The notes below the pieces were generated by a model, which saw only the letters and a list, made by a program, of their open reading frames with translations, was not told the DNA's origin and made no database searches. From contig CAVIUA010000014.1 in assembly GCA_963645945.1 (NCBI GenBank), forward strand, positions 1 to 9,264: a stretch of DNA of 9,264 nt, in the 5' to 3' direction. The position numbers and the translations under genes were made by a program. Below, in pieces: positions 1-6,362 of the stretch (position 1 is its first letter; each line of letters begins with the position of its first letter). Source of the DNA: CAG-877 sp963645945 (lineage in GTDB: Bacteria; Bacillota_I; Bacilli_A; RF39; UBA660).

Positions 1-24
1 ATAATTTACTGTTTAATCAAAATA

Positions 25-48
25 AAAACTGGCTTTTATTCCAGTTTT
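25..48 (-). terminator. Intrinsic terminator of the small membrane-anchored protein gene
   Basis: A perfect 8-bp stem (AAAACTGG at 25-32 pairing with CCAGTTTT at 41-48) encloses an 8-base loop. In the minus-strand direction it is followed by a T-rich run (TTTTTATTTTG). The first arm overlaps two bases of the stop codon of the gene ending at 47, so translation ends inside the hairpin. It would end the last transcription unit of the window. Confidence 0.8.
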
Positions 49-580
49 AAGTATTAGGACTTTTTGTTATTACTGTTACTTGATATGGTACCTTGATAGG
101 CATTGCCTGGCCTTTATAGTTAAATGTTGCTGCTACATTAAGCTCTGTTTCTTCACCTGGTGATAATACTTTCCCAATGATATTATTATGTTTTACTTCA
201 ACTGGATAAATACTTTGTGTAGCCGTAGCATTGTTTACGTAATCAGGGTACTCGACTAAATTAATTATTTCAGCATCTATGGTTCCTTGATTTTTAATTG
301 TTATTCTATAACTTATTTCATCACTTGGAGCATATAGTTGAAATTCAAAGTTAACTGTTTGACCAGAATTTGTAATACTAGCCGTTGATGATGGAACTTT
401 TGTTCCGCCTTGGACAGGAGTTCTAGGATTTATAGTAACAAAAGATGTGTCATGAACAGCTTTAGAATTATCTTTTTCTTCTAGTTGCATAGAAAGCATA
501 GCAAAACCTATTGCCATAAATACAATGGTAATACATAATGTTACAATTATCCAATTACGAGTAGTTACAACATTTTTCAT
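47..580 (-). CDS. Small membrane-anchored extracytoplasmic protein of unknown function
   Basis: I do not recognise a named family. The product is about 177 residues: a short charged N-terminus, one hydrophobic segment at about residues 9-29 (uncleaved anchor or signal peptide), a Ser/Thr/Pro-rich linker to about residue 65, then a beta-rich domain with the phrases SYRITIKNQGTIDAEIIN and GKVLSPGEETELNVAATF. Such phrases are typical of Ig-like or TasA/DUF11-like beta-sandwich domains of surface proteins; that assignment is inference. I place the start at the ATG at 580 because AGAGG at 590-594 lies 9 bases upstream of it. The in-frame ATG at 586 is only 3 bases from that site and would add MF. 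The gene has its own promoter (616-645) and terminator, so it is probably monocistronic and independent of the division operon upstream. Confidence 0.8.
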   Translation of the reverse strand: MKNVVTTRNWIIVTLCITIVFMAIGFAMLSMQLEEKDNSKAVHDTSFVTINPRTPVQGGTKVPSSTASITNSGQTVNFEFQLYAPSDEISYRITIKNQGTIDAEIINLVEYPDYVNNATATQSIYPVEVKHNNIIGKVLSPGEETELNVAATFNYKGQAMPIKVPYQVTVITKSPNT

Positions 581-615
581 GAACATTTTCCTCTTTTCAT
601 CTTTTCTATATTACC

Positions 616-645
616 ATTATAACAGAATTTATAGTCTTCTGTTAA
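616..645 (-). promoter_or_regulatory. Promoter of the small membrane-anchored protein gene
   Basis: A perfect -10 TATAAT (616-621) with an upstream TG (TGTTATAAT, extended -10) is preceded at 18 bases by TTAACA (640-645), one base off the -35 consensus. Transcription would begin near 609, leaving a short leader that holds the AGAGG ribosome site. The elements lie under a 25-bp inverted repeat, listed separately. Confidence 0.75.
620..644. repeat. Inverted repeat spanning the -35 to -10 region (candidate operator)
   Basis: TAACAGAA (620-627) and TTCTGTTA (637-644) are perfect 8-bp inverted arms separated by 9 bases. One arm lies in the -35 hexamer and the other touches the -10, so a bound dimeric regulator would block RNA polymerase. 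No regulator gene is next to it and I do not recognise the motif as a known operator. The function is inferred from position only. Confidence 0.45.
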
Positions 646-656
646 GTCTATAAAGC

Positions 657-690
657 TAATATATGAAAAAATTATGTTTTTCATATATTA
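657..690 (-). terminator. 14-bp AT-rich hairpin downstream of the PBP gene (possible operon end)
   Basis: TAATATATGAAAAA (657-670) and TTTTTCATATATTA (677-690) form a perfect 14-bp inverted repeat with a 6-base loop, 67 bases past the PBP stop codon. There is only one G-C pair and no clear T-run after the hairpin on the minus strand. It is therefore a weak candidate for a classical terminator, but no better one lies between the PBP gene and the next promoter. Confidence 0.4.
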
Positions 691-756
691 AATTTTACTA
701 GATAGATAAATAGTTATTTTTTTGATTTGCTTGTCCTTTTTTATCATTTAATCCAT

Positions 757-2910
757 TTAAGGTGTAAATTTCGGATTTAAAGTAAGGGTTATTTCCATAC
801 CAGCTGTTATTGGTGTTTTTTCTGGAATTGATTGTGATGTTACATAGCCAACTCCGTCTAATACTACTTTAACATTTAGTTCTTGAAGTAGGCTTTTAGC
901 AACTTTTGATGAAAGGCCAACAACATTGGGAATTGTTAAGTTATTATCGTTTGTTATTAAATAAATTGTATCTGCTGAAGTTATTGTACTATTTTTTTCT
1001 GGATATTGTTTTGTTATTTTAGTACCATTGCCAATAACTGTATATTTTAAACCTAGTGAATCTAATTCTGTTTTTGCATCAGCAAGTTTTTTGTTTACAT
1101 AATTATCTAGTTTAAATTCTTTTATTTTTACAGATGAATTGTTATTTTCTTCTGTACCATAGTATTTTGATAAATTTGCTACGATTTCTTTTACAGCATT
1201 TGATAATGGTTTTTGACTTCCATTACTTGGTCTTTTCACAGCAGCATAAATTATATATTCTGGATCACTTTTTGGATATATGCCGGCAAATGATGATATT
1301 ACATCATATTTACTACTATAGTAACCAGAGCCATCTTCTTTAGCAATTTGAGATGTTCCTGTTTTTCCTATTAATTCTCCTGAATCTATTCTAAATCCTG
1401 AGCCAGTATTCCCAATGCCATTTACACAGTCATCCATTAATTGAATCATCTTTTTAACGTTTAGGCTTGAAGCTACTCTTTCACCAGTATTTTTTTTGTT
1501 TTCTAAGATTACTTCGCCAGTATCTGGATTAACAATTTTTGAGACAATATATGGTTTTAATAATACGCCATCGTTAGTTAAAGAGGTCATAGCTTGTACC
1601 ATTTGTGCTGGTGTTGTTGTAATTCCTTGACCAAATCCAGCATTATATATTTCTGTTTCATATTTAAAATCTATTTTTCCAGTACTTTCGTTAGGAAGAT
1701 TTATACCTGTTTTTTTGCCAAAGCCTAATTTTTTGAAGTATTGACGTAACATCATGCTATCCATATGACGATTAATTAGATTTATTATACCGGTATTACT
1801 ACTCATAGCATATCCTTTATCAAATGTTATAACACCCCAACCTTCACGGTTCCAGTCACCAATTTCTGTACCATCTGATGTTACATAAGTACCAGACTTA
1901 TATGTTTCAGAGCCATCATAAACTCCATTTTCCATAGCTGCCATATAGGTAAATGTTTTCATAGTACTACCAGGTTCATAAGGAGATGCTAAAAACATAT
2001 CTAGATAATTCGTGATATTTCTTGTATTTGGATCAAATGAAGGAGATGTTGATGTTCCAAGTACCGCTCCTGTTTTAGCATCAAGTATAGTTATATGAAA
2101 CCATTCAAAATCATAATCTACATCCGCATTTGTTAATGCTTGTTCAATAAAGAATTGAACATTACTTTCAATTGTTAAATAAATGTCTTTTCCTTGAGTT
2201 GCTTCTTTTTTAATAACTGGAGTATTGGCAATTTGATATCCTTTTAAATCTTTTTGATATTTAATATATCCATCTTCTCCTTTTAAGACACTATCGTAAG
2301 ACTTTTCAATACCCATTTCACCAAGCATATTTTCTTTATCAGTTTCTTCATCTGTTGTTGTTTTTGCATAGCCAATGGTGTATGATGCAAATGTACCTTT
2401 TGGATAATATCTTTTAAAGCTTTCTATAAAATCAAGACCAGGTAAATTTAAGTCTTCTATTTGTTTTTTTACTAATTCAGTTAAATTTTTCCCTTTACTC
2501 CCAAACTCTGTTTGATAGACATTTTCTTTACTTAAATATTTTAGTATTTCATCTTTTTCCATATTTAATATTGGTGCTAAAGCTTCAGCTGTTTTTTCTT
2601 TATCTATGACGTGTTGTGGGTTATTTTTATTTGTTGTTCTGTCTGGATCTAAGTACGCTATTAGTTTATATGCTGATACGTTTTGAGCTAGGATTTCACC
2701 ATCATTTGAATAGATATTTCCTCTTTTAGCACTTAGTGTTTGAGTACGTGTTGTTCTTTTACTAGCTAGTTCTTTTAGGTCAATGCCATCTATCTTTTTA
2801 GATAAAGCAAGTTGAGTAACTCTTCCAATCATTAAAGCAAACAAAAGAAGAGAAAAAATTATGATGGCTTTTGAGTACCGTACATTATTTCCCTTCTTTT
2901 TGTTTTTCAT
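757..2910 (-). CDS. pbpB: Class B penicillin-binding protein (PBP2B/PBP2X-like) with two PASTA domains
   Basis: This is a septal peptidoglycan D,D-transpeptidase of 717 residues, acting outside the membrane in the divisome with FtsL. It has a basic N-terminus, a membrane anchor at about residues 14-36, and the PBP dimerisation region containing AKRGNIYSNDGEILA (61-75) and a YYPKGTFA turn (169-176). The transpeptidase domain spans about 265-580 and carries all three motifs: S315-T-M-K318 with the acylated serine, S370-S-N372 and K516-T-G518. Two C-terminal PASTA domains follow, at about 597-655 and 657-715. The length and ftsL neighbour fit Bacillus PBP2B or streptococcal PBP2X; a sporulation-specific SpoVD role is possible but less likely with ftsL directly upstream. 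The start is 11 bases from the ftsL stop, and its AGGAAG ribosome site (2918-2923) overlaps the ftsL TAG stop, which suggests coupled translation. It ends the division operon. Confidence 0.95.
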   Translation of the reverse strand: MKNKKKGNNVRYSKAIIIFSLLLFALMIGRVTQLALSKKIDGIDLKELASKRTTRTQTLSAKRGNIYSNDGEILAQNVSAYKLIAYLDPDRTTNKNNPQHVIDKEKTAEALAPILNMEKDEILKYLSKENVYQTEFGSKGKNLTELVKKQIEDLNLPGLDFIESFKRYYPKGTFASYTIGYAKTTTDEETDKENMLGEMGIEKSYDSVLKGEDGYIKYQKDLKGYQIANTPVIKKEATQGKDIYLTIESNVQFFIEQALTNADVDYDFEWFHITILDAKTGAVLGTSTSPSFDPNTRNITNYLDMFLASPYEPGSTMKTFTYMAAMENGVYDGSETYKSGTYVTSDGTEIGDWNREGWGVITFDKGYAMSSNTGIINLINRHMDSMMLRQYFKKLGFGKKTGINLPNESTGKIDFKYETEIYNAGFGQGITTTPAQMVQAMTSLTNDGVLLKPYIVSKIVNPDTGEVILENKKNTGERVASSLNVKKMIQLMDDCVNGIGNTGSGFRIDSGELIGKTGTSQIAKEDGSGYYSSKYDVISSFAGIYPKSDPEYIIYAAVKRPSNGSQKPLSNAVKEIVANLSKYYGTEENNNSSVKIKEFKLDNYVNKKLADAKTELDSLGLKYTVIGNGTKITKQYPEKNSTITSADTIYLITNDNNLTIPNVVGLSSKVAKSLLQELNVKVVLDGVGYVTSQSIPEKTPITAGMEITLTLNPKFTP

Positions 2911-2921
2911 TTAATCACTTC

Positions 2922-3221
2922 CTATTTTTCATCAGTTACTGTCTTAATGTTATCATTATTATAACTCAAACCTTGTTCTTCTGCAACTTCTTGAATTTTA
3001 GTAAGTGAAGCTAATTCATCTATTGTCATTGCCAAACCTTCATTTGTTTTTTCTTGTTTTTCAATATCATTTTTCTTTTTTTCAACTTCAAAGTTTATTT
3101 TCGACAGAGTTGCTTTTGAAAAAACTATTGATACCGGTGAAAGTACTAATAAAGTCACCGCTAACGTATATAAGAGTTTTTCAAATTTTGAAATTTTAAT
3201 TCTTTTTTTAACTTTTTTCAC
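2922..3221 (-). CDS. ftsL: Cell division protein FtsL (divergent)
   Basis: This 99-residue bitopic protein has a strongly basic cytoplasmic tail (residues 1-14), one membrane segment (about 15-35) and a charged heptad-like stretch (about 37-70). A C-terminal phrase, LTKIQEVAEEQGLSY, resembles the ending of FtsL/DivIC-type proteins. FtsL forms a coiled-coil complex with DivIC/FtsB and supports the septal transpeptidase. Sequence alone is weak evidence for such short proteins, but the position between rsmH and a class B PBP gene is the classical ftsL place. The start is GTG at 3221: GAAAGGTGAT lies just upstream, and the next in-frame methionine (residue 65) would remove the membrane segment. 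It begins 13 bases after the rsmH stop. It ends in TAG, the only TAG stop here. Confidence 0.88.
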   Translation of the reverse strand: MKKVKKRIKISKFEKLLYTLAVTLLVLSPVSIVFSKATLSKINFEVEKKKNDIEKQEKTNEGLAMTIDELASLTKIQEVAEEQGLSYNNDNIKTVTDEK

Positions 3222-3234
3222 CGTATCACCTTTC

Positions 3235-4164
3235 TTATTTTATTCTTTCTATAACGCGAAGTTTGGCACTTCTTGCTCTGGAATTATTTTTTAGTTCTTC
3301 TTCTGTTGGAACTATAGCTTTATTTACAACAAGTTTGAAGTCTGGTAAATATTCATCTGGTATATTAGGCATTCCTTGTACTTTTGGATCTATTGCGCAT
3401 TTTTCTTTGAAAAAGTTTTTTACTATTCTATCTTCTAAGGAATGAAATGTTATAACTGCTACCCTTCCATGAACATTTAGAATTGATAGGGCTTGTTCTA
3501 AGGCAGGCTCTATAACATCAAGTTCATGGTTTACTTCAATTCTAATTGCTTGAAATATTTGACGAGCTGGATGCTTATCTTTTCTAAACTTCATAGGAAC
3601 AGCATTTTTAATTATTTCTACTAATTCTAATGTTGTTTCTATTGGTTTATTTTCTCTGTACTCAACAATTTTTTTTGCTATGTTTCTAGAAAATTTATCT
3701 TCACCATATTTGTAGAAAATATTAGCTAGTTCTTCTTTTGTATAATTATTAACGATCTCATAAGCTGAGATGGGATTATCTTTATCCATGCGCATGTCAA
3801 GTCTAGCATCTTCATGATAAGAAAATCCACGCGTTTTGTCATCTAATTGAGGTGATGATACTCCTAAATCGAATAGGACTCCATCAACCTTATAAATGTT
3901 TTGTTTTGCTAATTCTTCTTTTAAATTAACAAAATTGCTTTTGATGATAGTGAAGTTAGTACCGATTGATGATAATCTTTCGGTACTATGCCGAATTGCT
4001 TCACTATCCTGGTCAAAGGCGAATAAGTACCCTCTTTTTATTCTTGCTAAGATGTTACTACTGTGTCCCCCATAGCCTAGTGTGCAGTCAACAATAATAC
4101 TAGAATCGTTTAAGTTAAGGGAAGAAATTGATTCTTCTAGTAATACGCTTATATGTTTTTCCAT
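3235..4164 (-). CDS. rsmH: 16S rRNA (cytosine(1402)-N(4))-methyltransferase RsmH (MraW)
   Basis: RsmH transfers a methyl group from S-adenosylmethionine to N4 of C1402 in the decoding centre of 16S rRNA. The 309 residues match the usual family length. Visible family motifs are the SAM loop DCTLGYGGHS (26-35), FDQD (50-53), FDLGVSSPQLD (98-108), RGFSYHEDARLDMRMD (112-127), HPARQIFQAIRIEVNHEL (198-215), ITFHSLEDR (238-246) and the C-terminal SRARSAKLRVIER (295-307). Its ATG overlaps the mraZ stop by one base (TAATG). No good Shine-Dalgarno is near, only a weak GAGAGTG inside mraZ, so translation probably depends on reinitiation by ribosomes finishing mraZ. It is the second gene of the division operon. 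Confidence 0.97.
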   Translation of the reverse strand: MEKHISVLLEESISSLNLNDSSIIVDCTLGYGGHSSNILARIKRGYLFAFDQDSEAIRHSTERLSSIGTNFTIIKSNFVNLKEELAKQNIYKVDGVLFDLGVSSPQLDDKTRGFSYHEDARLDMRMDKDNPISAYEIVNNYTKEELANIFYKYGEDKFSRNIAKKIVEYRENKPIETTLELVEIIKNAVPMKFRKDKHPARQIFQAIRIEVNHELDVIEPALEQALSILNVHGRVAVITFHSLEDRIVKNFFKEKCAIDPKVQGMPNIPDEYLPDFKLVVNKAIVPTEEELKNNSRARSAKLRVIERIK

Positions 4165-4598
4165 TACAAATTCACACTCTCAAATAAATTTTCAGCTATG
4201 TCTGACATGCTGTCTTTAGCAGAAGTGAAGAAATCGTTCCAAGACTCTTCTGACCATATTTCTAACCTATCTCCTGTACCAATGACTACACATTCTTTTG
4301 TTATATTGGCATAGGAAATTAGTGGGGAGGTAATATTAATACGGCCCTGTTTATCAAATTCTGCTTCACTAGCTCCTGATAAAAAGAAACGAATAAAAGC
4401 TCTCGTGTCTTTTTTGGTAAATGGGAGTGTTTCTAGTTTATTGACAATTTTTTCCCAAGATTCTAATGAATAGACAAAAAGGCAATTTTCAATACCTCTA
4501 GTTATAATAAAATTGGTGCCTAAATCATCACGAAACTTAGAAGGAATTATTAATCTTCCTTTATCATCAATAGAATGATGATATTCTCCTATAAACAT
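4164..4598 (-). CDS. mraZ: Transcriptional regulator MraZ
   Basis: MraZ is a DNA-binding protein of the AbrB/SpoVT fold that forms a ring and controls its own division operon. The 144 residues hold the two expected half-domains. The first has MFIGEYHHSIDDKGRLIIPS (1-20), and the second has LSGASEAEFDKQGRINI (73-89) with the repeated D-K-(x)-G-R signature. The phrase LPFTKKDTRAFIRFFLSGA is typical of the family. It is the first gene of the operon, translated from ATG at 4598 with a G-rich ribosome site (GTGGGGGAT) just upstream. That site also forms part of the candidate MraZ operator, so MraZ binding and ribosome-site sequence coincide. The stop codon overlaps the rsmH start. Confidence 0.97.
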   Translation of the reverse strand: MFIGEYHHSIDDKGRLIIPSKFRDDLGTNFIITRGIENCLFVYSLESWEKIVNKLETLPFTKKDTRAFIRFFLSGASEAEFDKQGRINITSPLISYANITKECVVIGTGDRLEIWSEESWNDFFTSAKDSMSDIAENLFESVNL

Positions 4599-4605
4599 AG
4601 AAATC

Positions 4606-4630
4606 CCCCACTTTTCCCCATAATTTGCCA
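4606..4630 (-). promoter_or_regulatory. Candidate MraZ operator (three TGGNN boxes, 10-bp period)
   Basis: On the minus strand, boxes TGGCA (4626-4630), TGGGG (4616-4620) and TGGGG (4606-4610) repeat every 10 bp with 5-base spacers (AATTA, AAAAG). Known MraZ operators are direct repeats of TGGGN separated by 5 bases, so spacing, sequence and position ahead of mraZ all agree. The first box is imperfect (TGGC). The array lies just downstream of the predicted transcription start and runs into the ribosome site, consistent with repression by blocking initiation. Confidence 0.75.
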
Positions 4631-4642
4631 GTGATTAATTAT

Positions 4643-4671
4643 ATATTACCCAAGTTATAGAAAAATGTAAA
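4643..4671 (-). promoter_or_regulatory. Promoter of the mraZ-rsmH-ftsL-pbp operon
   Basis: TTTACA (4666-4671) and TAATAT (4643-4648) are separated by 17 bases. Transcription should start near 4636, just before the TGGNN boxes. An overlapping perfect TATAAT at 4638-4643 is an alternative -10, but it has no adequate -35 at the right distance. Confidence 0.6.
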
Positions 4672-4720
4672 TGACTAAGATTGAAGTTTTTTAGCACTTT
4701 ACAAAAAATTGACAAAGAAA

Positions 4721-4742
4721 AAGAAGATTTTTTCATCTTCTT
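4721..4742 (-). terminator. Intrinsic terminator of the repeat-protein gene
   Basis: AAGAAGAT (4721-4728) and ATCTTCTT (4735-4742) form an 8-bp stem with a 6-base loop. On the minus strand it is followed by TTTCTTTG, a T-rich but interrupted tail. It lies 16 bases past the stop at 4759 and separates that gene from the mraZ promoter. Confidence 0.65.
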
Positions 4743-4758
4743 CTTGACCTTTGTTTTT

Positions 4759-6234
4759 TTAATTGTTTTGATTTGTTTTTTGCTTGTTAACTATTAGTGT
4801 ACCAATGGAAATTAGTAGTATTATACCAAGTACAATATAACAAGCAGATACAGTTTCAGGATTAGTTATTTTATTATATATTGCTGTAACGGTTACTTTA
4901 CCTTCTGGCATTATAAATGTACCATCATCATTTACTTCTATTTCTTTACCTGAGTCATCCATTACAACAATTCTTTTTAAAACATAACCTTCTTTTGGAG
5001 TGACACTTACACTTACAATTTCACCTGGTATAGCACTTGCTGTATTAACAGTAATTTTTCCTTCTGTTGTTTTATCCTTAACCACTTCATAAACATGATA
5101 TACGAAATTTAATTGAGCTATTCCATCTGCTCCTCTTGATATTAGAATTATTCCATTTTCATTTCCATTTTCATCATAGCTATCTAAGGAATAATTAACA
5201 AAATATGTTTCATCTTCATTATAAACGGAATCCATTATTAAATTACCTTGTAAATCATATTTTAAAATGGCACTTCCAAATGTATCGGTATCTAAAGCAC
5301 TTGCTATATAACCGTCATATGTACCATTTGGAAGATGACTACTTTTTATAGTAAATTGTTCATAGCCTTGAACAGTCTTTTTGAATACTTCTTTGCCAGA
5401 TAAATCGTACTTGGCAAAATATTCATTTTCATAATCTGTTCCTATAACAATGATACCATCTACTTCGCCAGTAGCTGTATAACTAAAATTCATTTTATTA
5501 ACAACATAATCTGTTTCTATTTCAAAAAGATTCTCATCGTCATTATATCTATATATTATTGAGTCTTCTTCATCATATTCAAATATTGAATTGTATTTTC
5601 CATTTTTTATATATATCAAACCAGACCAAGGTTCACCATCATATTCATATGTGTATAAATCGTTATGAAAGTTAGTTATGTTTTTTTCAAACACAAGATT
5701 TCCTTTTAAGTCATACTTTATTAAAACATCACCATAGCCGGTTGGAGTATCAGTTGATTCTGTCGAAAGCGATATATAGTATCCATCATGTTTACCGGAG
5801 TCATCGTAGCTTTTAAAAGCTCTATCAATCCATTCGTAACCAGAACCACCATATTGTTTTTCAAATATAACTTCACCGGTTTTAGTATCTATAGCAGTAA
5901 TTAAAAGATCATTTTCTCCTTTTACTTCGTACTTAGAATTTCCATTCCATACTTCTGTTACGTCAATGCCTGTTGTTGCATCTCCATTTTTTATGTAGTA
6001 TACTTCATTTTCGCCTAAATCGTGTTTTATTAATTCTAAATTACCATTAGAAAAGAATAATTAGCCATCAGGTTGGCCTTGATTGTTATAACTGGGATAA
6101 ATAGATTCAATTTTTCCTAAAATTTCTGTATTATTTGTTGATGATAATTTTATATCAATTGCTCCAACCTGTAATGGAAGTATACAAAATGACATAATAA
6201 TTAATATTGACAATATTTTATTAAATTGCTTCAT
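4759..6234 (-). pseudogene. Secreted/anchored repeat protein interrupted by one in-frame TAA
   Basis: One reading frame of 491 codons runs from ATG 6234 to TAA 4759 and is broken only by TAA at 6061-6063 (codon 58). I chose ATG 6234 because AGAGGTG (6241-6247) sits at ideal distance; the GTG at 6243 is part of that ribosome site. The protein has a signal peptide (about 1-28). About seven degenerate units of roughly 50 residues follow (to about 385), with cores like SYDxxGxxDGY and KYDLxGNL, suggesting a beta-propeller. Next come a divergent InlB B-repeat-like domain (about 391-453), NPET (458-461), a membrane segment (about 463-481) and a basic tail. The stop falls where the aligned unit has tyrosine. 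The sequence as read gives a 57-residue secreted fragment; GTG 5694, after AAGGA, could restart translation but would yield a protein lacking the signal peptide. The gene has its own promoter and terminator, hinting at recent loss or a read or assembly error. Its function is unknown. Confidence 0.8.
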
Positions 6235-6258
6235 AATAAACACCTCTATTTTAAGGTA

Positions 6259-6287
6259 ATTGTAACAAAAAAATCAAAAAATGTCAT
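6259..6287 (-). promoter_or_regulatory. Promoter of the interrupted repeat-protein gene
   Basis: ATGACA (6282-6287) and TACAAT (6259-6264), each one base off consensus, are separated by exactly 17 bases. The predicted start near 6252 leaves a short leader carrying AGAGGTG. The site lies between the thrS terminator and the gene, so the gene is probably an independent unit. An intact promoter argues against long-standing decay. Confidence 0.65.
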
Positions 6288-6322
6288 TAATTTTATTTAA
6301 TTATTTTTTTTAAAAATCATAG

Positions 6323-6355
6323 CAAAGACTTTAGTATTATTCACTAAAGTCTTTG
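6323..6355 (-). terminator. Terminator hairpin downstream of thrS
   Basis: CAAAGACTTTAGT (6323-6335) and ACTAAAGTCTTTG (6343-6355) make a perfect 13-bp stem with a 7-base loop, starting 7 bases past the thrS stop. The following minus-strand sequence (CTATGATTTTT) has its T-run displaced by about six bases. On the plus strand the hairpin is followed by TTTCTTGTTATTTT, so it could work in both directions. Confidence 0.75.
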
Positions 6356-6362
6356 TTTCTTG

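Noticed and set aside
1134..1343. Plus-strand open frame opposite the PBP gene
   Set aside because: It lies entirely antisense to a strongly supported gene, and its composition (Leu/Ile/His/Tyr rich) is that of a shadow frame.
757..2910. SpoVD (sporulation-specific PBP) as the identity
   Set aside because: The two PASTA domains and position directly after ftsL favour the vegetative division enzyme, and nothing in the window points to sporulation control. It is not fully excluded.
3005..3445. Two further plus-strand open frames opposite ftsL and rsmH
   Set aside because: Both are antisense to recognisable genes, have no ribosome site or promoter that I can see, and resemble no protein family.
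4638..4643. Perfect TATAAT as the mraZ -10 element
   Set aside because: No acceptable -35 lies 16-18 bases upstream, whereas TTTACA is exactly 17 bases from the overlapping TAATAT. It is kept only as an alternative.
4759..5694. Separate 311-codon gene starting at GTG 5694
   Set aside because: The frame continues upstream without a break, in phase and with the same repeats, to codon 59. The GTG falls inside a repeat unit and the product would lack the signal peptide. It is better treated as the tail of the interrupted gene, although AAGGA before the GTG could allow some restart.
6061..6063. TAA as programmed read-through or a reassigned codon
   Set aside because: Other genes in the window end in TAA, so reassignment does not fit, and I see no special structure after the codon that would favour read-through. 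A point mutation or read error is simpler.
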